Positions 1 to 5,498 of a stretch of DNA of 7,473 nt are shown here, piece by piece. Where the stretch lies: NCBI GenBank assembly GCA_012511245.1, contig JAAZGM010000283.1:1-7473 (forward strand), in the 5' to 3' direction. Within the stretch, counting starts at the first letter, position 1. Every line of letters begins with the position of its first letter. The notes beneath the pieces are model-generated. The model made no database searches. It had not been told where the DNA came from and saw nothing but the letters and a program-made list of their open reading frames with translations. The translations under genes and the position numbers were made by a program. This DNA comes from Methanomicrobiales archaeon (GTDB lineage Archaea; Halobacteriota; Methanomicrobia; Methanomicrobiales; Methanoculleaceae).

Positions 1-2
1 GG

Positions 3-182
3 ATCGAGGCGCTCAAGGCCATCAAAGCGGCCGACCCGGCAGCAAAAGTCATCATGTGCACGGCAGTCGGCCAGGAGCAGATGGTCAAACTTGCCGTCAT
101 GAGCGGTGCGAGAGGCTACAGCGTCAAACCGTTCGAAGCTCCGAAAGTCCTCGAAGAAGTCAAGAACGTCCTCCGTGCATAA
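3..182 (+). CDS. cheY: Chemotaxis response regulator CheY, C-terminal part (5' truncated by window edge)
   Basis: The window opens inside this gene; 59 residues and the TAA stop remain. The translation begins IEALKAIKAADPAAKVIMCTAVG and ends in VLEEVKNVLRA, which is the last half of a receiver domain. It shows the conserved Thr of the beta-4 strand (in MCTA) and the invariant Lys followed by cis-Pro (in SVKPF), residues that in CheY proteins transmit phosphorylation at the upstream Asp. That Asp lies outside the window. The protein ends right after the receiver fold with no output domain, as expected for CheY, the diffusible signal from CheA to the archaellum motor. Position directly ahead of cheB and cheA supports CheY over another receiver protein. 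The cheB reading frame begins within a few bases of its stop, so the two are probably co-translated. Confidence -1.
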   Translation: MEALKAIKAADPAAKVIMCTAVGQEQMVKLAVMSGARGYSVKPFEAPKVLEEVKNVLRA

Positions 183-184
183 CC

Positions 185-1213
185 CTGATACGGGTTCTGA
201 TCGTCGACGATTCGCTCTTTATCCGCACAATACTCCGGGATCTCCTCAAAGACAGCCCGGACATAGAAGTAGTCGGAACAGCGGTCAACGGCATCGACGC
301 CCTTGAGAAGATATCCAGCCTGAAACCCGATGTTGTCACGCTCGATATCGAGATGCCCCGGATGAACGGCCTTGAGACGCTCGAGGCACTCTCGGAGGCC
401 CGCTCAAAACCGAAAGTGATCGTCCTGAGTACCCTGACATCACGTCAGGCCGATATGACCCACAGGGCGTTGCGGCTCGGGGCAGACGATTTTATGCTCA
501 AACCAAAGGATGTCCCGAACGTCAGGGGCATCGAGCGGGAACTCATCCAGAAGATCAAGAACCTTGTCACGCTCCCGACGGTTGTAAAACCAACCACAAT
601 CACCCGGAATGAGGCAGACGCGGTCGTCGTGATAGGCTCCTCCGCCGGAGGTCCGCCGATGCTCGATATGCTCCTCTCCGCACTTCCACCGGACCTGCCC
701 GCCGCGGTCGTCGTCACCCAGCATATGCCCGAGGGTTTCACCGCATCGCTTGCCGAGCGCCTGAACCGGGTTTCTGCCCTTCCCGTCAAAGAGACTGAGA
801 ACGGGGAGAGCCTGCAGACCGGAACCGTCCTGATCTCGAAAGCCGGGTATCATACCGTCATCTCCGGGGTCGTAGCAGGCGGCGGGAAAAGCCGCGGACG
901 GGTCATCCACTCAACTGCTCCACGTCTGCACGCGGTCCGGCCTGCCGTTGACAAGACGTTCGCTTCCGCAGCACGTGTCTTCGGGCCGCGCACCGTCTCC
1001 GTCATCCTTTCCGGAATGGGAAACGATGGCGGCGAAGGAACGCTCGCAGTGAAGGCCGCAGGCGGCAGGACGATGGTGTGTGCCGAGGAGGACTGTCTCG
1101 TCTACGGGATGGCACGCTCCGCTCTTGCCAGGGATAGCGTGGATAAGGTGGTCCCGTTCAAGGATCTCGCACGCGAGATCACGAAAGCAGTCGGCCATCT
1201 CAGAGGTGGATGA
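185..1213 (+). CDS. cheB: Protein-glutamate methylesterase/glutaminase CheB, with a non-ATG start
   Basis: CheB removes methyl groups from chemoreceptor glutamates, and deamidates some glutamines, when phosphorylated by CheA; it acts in the cytoplasm at the receptor array. From the CTG at 185 the product is 342 aa, close to the usual family length. The receiver domain covers about residues 2-120: acidic pair D8-D9, phosphoacceptor D54 (in LDIEMPRMNG), T83, and K106 in LKPK. After a linker (about 121-144) comes the methylesterase domain with catalytic S153 (GSSAGG), H180 (TQHMP) and D281 (GMGNDGGEG). The start is odd. The family begins at an MIRVLIVDD-like sequence, but the codon here is CTG; an ATA lies at 188 and another at 179. 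The only in-frame ATG is at 56, deep in cheY, and would add 43 Arg/Ser-rich residues that look like out-of-frame cheY. The stop overlaps the cheA start. Function is confident, the start is not. Confidence -1.
   Translation: MIRVLIVDDSLFIRTILRDLLKDSPDIEVVGTAVNGIDALEKISSLKPDVVTLDIEMPRMNGLETLEALSEARSKPKVIVLSTLTSRQADMTHRALRLGADDFMLKPKDVPNVRGIERELIQKIKNLVTLPTVVKPTTITRNEADAVVVIGSSAGGPPMLDMLLSALPPDLPAAVVVTQHMPEGFTASLAERLNRVSALPVKETENGESLQTGTVLISKAGYHTVISGVVAGGGKSRGRVIHSTAPRLHAVRPAVDKTFASAARVFGPRTVSVILSGMGNDGGEGTLAVKAAGGRTMVCAEEDCLVYGMARSALARDSVDKVVPFKDLAREITKAVGHLRGG
1203..1208 (+). promoter_or_regulatory. Shine-Dalgarno-like site for cheA, inside the end of cheB
   Basis: GAGGTG matches the archaeal anti-SD (GGAGGTGATC). 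It ends one base before the first ATG (1210) and four bases before a second ATG (1213). Spacing favours the second ATG as the real cheA start, which would shorten CheA by one residue and make a TGATG stop/start junction. Either way cheA translation is coupled to the end of cheB. Confidence -1.
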
Positions 1214-3153
1214 TGTTTGATGAAGAAGGATATCGGAAGCTGTTCGTTGAGGAGTCACGGGAGAACCACGAGAACATCGTGAACAACCTTCTTGCCCTTG
1301 AGAACGAGGACGGTCAGCAGGAGGCCATCGACGAGATCTTCCGGTCGGCACACACCCTCAAGGGGATGTCTGCATCCATGGGTTTTGATGCGATGGAGCA
1401 TCTCTGCCACTCGATGGAGGATGTGTTCTCCCTCATCCGCAGCGGGCAGTGCGAAATGGCGGTGTCGCTCACCGATCTCCTTCTCAACTGCACCGATACG
1501 ATCGAGGAGATGCTGGATGCGATCGAGGCGGGGGGGACGCCGTCAGATGAGCAATCCGCAAGCCTGGTCCAGGATCTCCAGGCGTTTGCTGAAGGGGGGG
1601 ATGATACCGTGCCCGAGTTATCCATGGACGCGGCCATCCCGGCCGATCTCCTTCCGGAGATGGGAGATGATGTCGACGGGCGACCGCTGTATACGTTGAC
1701 GGTCGCCATCGATCCATCCAGTACCATGAAGGCCGTCCGGGCGATGCTGCTCCTGCAGAACCTGGACGAGATCGGGACGATCCATTCGACCATCCCTCCG
1801 CGAGAACACCTTGAGGATGGGAAGTTTGACGAGCAGTTTGAGATCTTCATCGAGAGTGAGGCAGGGGAGGAGGCCCTCAGGACGATCGCCTCCGGAACCG
1901 AGGTCTCGCTCATCGACCTCTCTCGAACACAGTCGCTGCCGGACACCCCGCCGGTGAACAAAGAGGAGGAGCAGCTCGGGGCTGCACCAGTTCAGCGGGT
2001 GGCGAAAACCGATAAGAGACGGGAGATCAAGAACATCCGCGTCGATATCCAGCGGCTCGATCGGATGATGAATCTCGTGGAGGATCTGGTCATCAACCGT
2101 GGGCGGCTTGAGCAGATCGCGAAGAAGCACGGCATCAAGGAGTTCGATGAAGCGCTCTCCATGGTCGGCCGGTCGGTCTCCGATCTCCAGAACCTCATGA
2201 TGGGGATCCGGATGATGCCGCTCGAGCGCATCTTCAACCGCCTCCCTCGCGTCGTGCGGGACGTCGCGAACCACGACGGAAAAGAGGTTGAGTTCATCAT
2301 CGAGGGTGGCGAGACCGAACTCGACCGGAGCATGATGGACGGGCTTTCCGACCCGCTCCTGCACCTCATCAGGAACGCCGTGAACCACGGGATCGAGACA
2401 CCGGATATCCGAAGAGCCGGCGGTAAACCGGAAAAAGGAGTGCTCAGGCTGACTGCCCGGAGGGATAAGGACAACGTCGTCATCGAGATCGAGGACGATG
2501 GCGCCGGGATCGATCCCGAGGAACTGCGGAAGAAAGGCATTGAAAAAGCCCTCATGGCGCCCGAGACGGCGGCAAACGCTACAAAGGACGAACTCGTCGG
2601 CCTGCTCTTTGAGCCCGGGTTCAGCACGGCCGCGGCGATCACCGATATCAGCGGCCGGGGTGTCGGGCTCGATGTGGTCAAGAAGACGATCGAGTCGCTC
2701 AAGGGGACGATCAAGGTCGAGACTGAGATCGGCAGGGGGACGATCTTCGAGCTGGTCCTCCCCCCGACGATGGCGATCATCGATGTCATGATGGTGCATA
2801 TCAACAGCATCCGGTGCGCCATCCCGATCGGCAACGTCGTTGAGGTGGCACAGGCGAGGCCGGAGGCCATCCACCGGATCGGCAACAGCGAGGTGATCCT
2901 GCTCCGGGACCAGACCCTTCCCATGTACCGCCTGGAGGATATGTTCGGCCGGACGGAGAAGAGCGACACGCTGGTTGTGTTGCAAAATGACGGCAGGAGA
3001 TGCTGCATTACCGTCGATTCTGTCGATGGCCAGCAGGAAGTGGTGGTGAAACCGCTCTCCCGGATTGCAGGCAATTGCCGCGGAATAAGCGGGATTACCA
3101 TCCCTGGAGACGGGGATGTTGTGCCGGTACTCGATGTAAACACAATGATTTAG
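1210..3153 (+). CDS. cheA: Chemotaxis histidine kinase CheA
   Basis: CheA is the receptor-coupled kinase that autophosphorylates on its Hpt domain and passes phosphate to CheY and CheB. The 647 aa are in the normal range. Domains in order: P1/Hpt about 1-105 with phospho-His H48 (AHTLKGM); a linker about 106-155; a P2-like response-regulator-binding alpha/beta region about 158-238; P3 dimerisation about 272-335; P4 ATPase about 336-510 with N box (H385 to H393, N389), G1 box D429-G433 (DDGAG), F box (LFEPGFST) and G2 box G482-G486 (GRGVG); and the CheW-like P5 about 515-647, which binds CheW and receptors. All kinase boxes look intact. The ATG overlaps the cheB stop (ATGA); a second ATG at 1213 has better spacing to the GAGGTG site. 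Two runs of seven G occur in the P1-P2 linker (1530-1536 and 1594-1600), encoding Gly pairs. Confidence -1.
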   Translation: MMFDEEGYRKLFVEESRENHENIVNNLLALENEDGQQEAIDEIFRSAHTLKGMSASMGFDAMEHLCHSMEDVFSLIRSGQCEMAVSLTDLLLNCTDTIEEMLDAIEAGGTPSDEQSASLVQDLQAFAEGGDDTVPELSMDAAIPADLLPEMGDDVDGRPLYTLTVAIDPSSTMKAVRAMLLLQNLDEIGTIHSTIPPREHLEDGKFDEQFEIFIESEAGEEALRTIASGTEVSLIDLSRTQSLPDTPPVNKEEEQLGAAPVQRVAKTDKRREIKNIRVDIQRLDRMMNLVEDLVINRGRLEQIAKKHGIKEFDEALSMVGRSVSDLQNLMMGIRMMPLERIFNRLPRVVRDVANHDGKEVEFIIEGGETELDRSMMDGLSDPLLHLIRNAVNHGIETPDIRRAGGKPEKGVLRLTARRDKDNVVIEIEDDGAGIDPEELRKKGIEKALMAPETAANATKDELVGLLFEPGFSTAAAITDISGRGVGLDVVKKTIESLKGTIKVETEIGRGTIFELVLPPTMAIIDVMMVHINSIRCAIPIGNVVEVAQARPEAIHRIGNSEVILLRDQTLPMYRLEDMFGRTEKSDTLVVLQNDGRRCCITVDSVDGQQEVVVKPLSRIAGNCRGISGITIPGDGDVVPVLDVNTMI

Positions 3154-3158
3154 GAGAG
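3153..3158 (+). promoter_or_regulatory. Shine-Dalgarno site for cheC
   Basis: GGAGAG shares its first base with the cheA TAG stop and lies seven bases before the cheC ATG at 3166. This fixes the cheC start and suggests that ribosomes ending cheA feed cheC. Confidence -1.
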
Positions 3159-3165
3159 AATTGTC

Positions 3166-3780
3166 ATGGAACTGGACCCGTTTCAAAAGGATGCTCTGGC
3201 AGAGTTTGGGAATATCGGTGCTGCACACGCGGCAACGTCGTTATCGGAGATGTTGATGAGCCCGATCGAGATGACGGTGCCGGAGGTGCGGGCCATCGAT
3301 ATCGCCGACCTGCACAAACACATCAGCAACGAGATCTCGGCCATAGTCGTCTTCCAGATCCAGGGGGAGGTTGCTGATGGCGGGTATGTCGTCGTCAGCA
3401 TGCCAAAAGAGACCGTTATCTATCTGACCAACAAGATGCTCGGCACCACCGATATCGACCGCGAGATCAACGAGATGGACCAGAGCGCTGCGATCGAGAT
3501 CGGAAACATCATGATATCGGCATTCCTCGATGCAACCGCCGAACTGCTGGGCATTGTCATGCTGCCGTCTCCTCCGGCGCTGGCCATCGATATGGCACAT
3601 GCCGCCTTCGAGTCCATCATCGCACAGGTGGCAAGCGATGTGAACGATGTCCTGATCTTCAACACCGAGCTCACAAGCGAGGTGCCGCCTGTCTACGGGG
3701 GGATCTACATGCTCCCGAACACCGCGCTCACCCAGCAGCTGTTCTGTATGCTTGAACAGTTGGTGGAACCGCTTTCATAA
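3166..3780 (+). CDS. cheC: CheY-P phosphatase CheC
   Basis: CheC dephosphorylates CheY-P and, in the systems studied, binds CheD and controls its receptor deamidase activity. The 204 aa match the family length. Two pseudo-symmetric halves each carry the phosphatase signature D/S-x3-E-x2-N: D9, E13, N16 (in DALAEFGNIG) and S107, E111, N114 (in SAAIEIGN). Both centres are therefore complete, unlike CheX or the one-centre forms. The N-terminal NIGAAHAATSLSEML stretch is typical of CheC. The gene follows cheA by 12 nt with a good SD and precedes cheD by 20 nt, the usual cheC-cheD pairing. It has no signal peptide or membrane segment, so it is cytoplasmic. FliY-like proteins share the motif but carry an extra domain that is absent here. 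Confidence -1.
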   Translation: MELDPFQKDALAEFGNIGAAHAATSLSEMLMSPIEMTVPEVRAIDIADLHKHISNEISAIVVFQIQGEVADGGYVVVSMPKETVIYLTNKMLGTTDIDREINEMDQSAAIEIGNIMISAFLDATAELLGIVMLPSPPALAIDMAHAAFESIIAQVASDVNDVLIFNTELTSEVPPVYGGIYMLPNTALTQQLFCMLEQLVEPLS

Positions 3781-3800
3781 CCAGCGTTTCAGGGTATACC

Positions 3801-4292
3801 ATGGAGAACAATTTCTTCGGTGAGGAGACGGCGATAATCCTGGGCCTTGGCGAGCTCCGGGTCGGGAAGTGCCCGCTCGGGACAATCGGGCTCGGTTCCT
3901 GCATTGCGCTCATCCTGCACGATCAGCGGAGATCGCTTGCGGGGCTTGCTCACATCATGCTCCCCGAGAGCAGGGGGATTGTCAACCGTCCGGGGAAGTT
4001 TGCAGATACGGCTATATGTGCTCTCCTTGATGAGATGGTGGTGTTCGGGAGCACGAAATCCTCGATCACCGCGCTCGTCGTCGGTGGTGCAAGCATGTTT
4101 GAGTTCTCGGCCAACTCTCTAAACATCGGCGAGAGAAACGCCGCGGCAGTGAAGGATCTGCTCCAGAAACAGGGAATCAGTATCGAGCATGAGGAGACCG
4201 GCGGAAAAGTCGGGCGATCCGTGTATTACTGGCCGGAGGGAAAAGGCCGCCTCATCGTCAAGAGGGCGGACGGGACATGCACCACATACTGA
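3801..4292 (+). CDS. cheD: Chemoreceptor glutamine deamidase CheD
   Basis: CheD converts receptor glutamines to glutamates, making sites that can be methylated, and is a partner of CheC. The 163 aa have the family catalytic set with the expected spacing: T28, C34 (GLGSC) and H51 (AHIMLP); the Thr-Cys distance of 6 and Cys-His distance of 17 equal those of the Thermotoga enzyme (T21, C27, H44). Later family marks are ALVVGGASMF, NIGERNAAAV and the C-terminal GGKVGRSVYYWPE...RLIVKR. The ATG at 3801 has only a weak purine stretch (AGGG, about 3790) before it, but no better start exists. Its last 16 nt overlap the next gene in another frame, so translation of that gene is probably coupled to cheD. 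No truncation or missing residue is seen. Confidence -1.
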   Translation: MENNFFGEETAIILGLGELRVGKCPLGTIGLGSCIALILHDQRRSLAGLAHIMLPESRGIVNRPGKFADTAICALLDEMVVFGSTKSSITALVVGGASMFEFSANSLNIGERNAAAVKDLLQKQGISIEHEETGGKVGRSVYYWPEGKGRLIVKRADGTCTTY

Positions 4293-5455
4293 CACTCCTT
4301 TTGACCGCACTACTCTTCTTCATCCCTCCGGTATCTGCCCTGTATGTTGAGGTGCCCGATTATGGTTCCGGCATCGCATCGGCCGGGGTGAAGGATATGA
4401 CCAACGGCCGGTACGGCGACATCATCTTCGCAACCGACGGTGGTATATCCGTATACACGGAGAACAGCACCTGGTACTCGGTCAACGCCCGGCATCCAGG
4501 AGAGACGGCATACGGTATGCTTGCGCCACTGGATAGCATGGTGACCGCCGTCGCTCTCGACGCGGGAGGCAACCTCTGGGCAGGATACCCGAACGGGCTT
4601 CAGATCGGGGATGGGGCAGGATTCCGTGCTATCCAGGATCTCCAGTTCCTCAAGAACCTCAACATCAACTGCATGGAACGATGGGGCGACGGGATGTGGG
4701 TTGCCACCGGGCGGGCAGGTCTCCACTGCTGCCGGGACGGGGAGTGGACGTGGTACAAGCCGGCCGGGCCCGAGGGGCTTGGATGCCATACCATCGTGAG
4801 CATGGCGGTCGATGCCGCGAACGATCTGCTCGTCATCGGATCGGAGAGTGATGGGATACGGGCGCTCAAGGGTGGGATGGGGGATGTCCGGTTTGCGGCG
4901 ATCACCTACCACAGCGATACGCTTCACGGGGTCTCCGAGGTGCGAGTGGATCCGTTCGGGGGAGTGTATCTCTTCAACTGCACAACGGTTCTCCATTACG
5001 CTCCCGGTGCAGGGGTTACACCAGTCCTCACCACAGGAGACCTGAGCTCGTTCCCGGTCAGCATCAACGACGTTGCCACGACACGCGAGGGTATGCTCCT
5101 CATCGCATCGGATAACGGGATATATGGATGGAACGGGTCAGATGTCGCTCTACACATCACGTCGGGGGACGGTATCCGTTCAAACGTCGTCAAGAAACTC
5201 TTCGTCGACGCCTATGGCCGATGCTGGTTCGTTGTTCCGGGAAACGTGGGCTACATCCCGCCGGTGGCGGAGCATACCGCCCTTGCTCTCTCCGCTGTCC
5301 CGGTGCAGGAGACGCCGGAGGCGACAGAGACTCTTCCACCCTTGACTCCGGAGATGACGACGGTCGAAGAGTCGGCTCTCGGGCTGTTTGAGGGGATACG
5401 GGCTCTTATTGAAGGATGGATCGGTGCGGTGATCCACAGGGATGAAGGTGGTTGA
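4277..5455 (+). CDS. Secreted seven-bladed beta-propeller protein, function unknown
   Basis: I do not recognise a named family beyond a resemblance to the sensor propellers (Reg_prop-like repeats) of two-component systems. The 392 aa start with a Sec signal peptide: MHH, then a hydrophobic stretch 4-19, with likely cleavage after VSA21. Seven repeats follow, each a V/I-x-x-(hydrophobic)-x-x-D-x-x-G-x-(hydrophobic)-W/F pattern, then a G(I/L)-x-(aromatic/hydrophobic) strand. They start near residues 38, 89, 130, 173, 219, 263 and 304, so 41-51 aa apart, which fits a seven-bladed propeller. Six Cys (132, 151, 152, 170, 235, 316) all lie in the propeller. A Pro/Thr/Glu-rich linker (about 334-362) leads to an amphipathic C-terminal helix; no C-terminal transmembrane anchor is visible. 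The start overlaps cheD by 16 nt. Placement suggests an extracytoplasmic sensing or binding role linked to taxis, but it could be a bystander. Blade calls are by eye. Confidence -1.
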   Translation: MHHILTLLLTALLFFIPPVSALYVEVPDYGSGIASAGVKDMTNGRYGDIIFATDGGISVYTENSTWYSVNARHPGETAYGMLAPLDSMVTAVALDAGGNLWAGYPNGLQIGDGAGFRAIQDLQFLKNLNINCMERWGDGMWVATGRAGLHCCRDGEWTWYKPAGPEGLGCHTIVSMAVDAANDLLVIGSESDGIRALKGGMGDVRFAAITYHSDTLHGVSEVRVDPFGGVYLFNCTTVLHYAPGAGVTPVLTTGDLSSFPVSINDVATTREGMLLIASDNGIYGWNGSDVALHITSGDGIRSNVVKKLFVDAYGRCWFVVPGNVGYIPPVAEHTALALSAVPVQETPEATETLPPLTPEMTTVEESALGLFEGIRALIEGWIGAVIHRDEGG

Positions 5456-5468
5456 ACGACTGCTCACC

Positions 5469-5484
5469 AAAAATGGGGATCCCC
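5469..5484 (-). terminator. Possible terminator of the ABCE1 operon in the convergent junction
   Basis: On the - strand, 15 bases after the ABCE1 stop, a perfect GGGGATCCCC palindrome (5475-5484) is followed by ATTTTTGG. Archaeal termination relies mainly on T-rich tracts, and this is the only one in the 43-nt gap (5456-5498). The palindrome can give only a short stem with a GATC loop, so hairpin help is doubtful. On the + strand there is no T run, so where the che operon ends is not evident. Confidence -1.
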
Positions 5485-5498
5485 TGCGCCCCGCTCCG

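Noticed and set aside
56..184. N-terminal extension of CheB from the ATG at 56
   Set aside because: The 43 residues are Arg/Ser/Gln-rich, lie out of frame within cheY, and resemble no CheB N-terminus; the receiver homology starts at 188.
1618..3228. Long open frame (536 codons) on the - strand opposite cheA
   Set aside because: It is the antisense shadow of a high-GC gene with strong codon bias. It is rich in His, Asp, Arg and Pro without domain motifs, while the + strand holds a clear full CheA.
4310..4996. Open frame on the - strand opposite the propeller gene (228 codons)
   Set aside because: It is Pro/His/Arg-rich with no motif, while the + strand frame has a signal peptide and regular repeats.
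5475..5484. GGGGATCCCC palindrome as an operator or protein-binding site
   Set aside because: It lies between two convergent stop codons where no promoter is expected; a link to termination is more likely.
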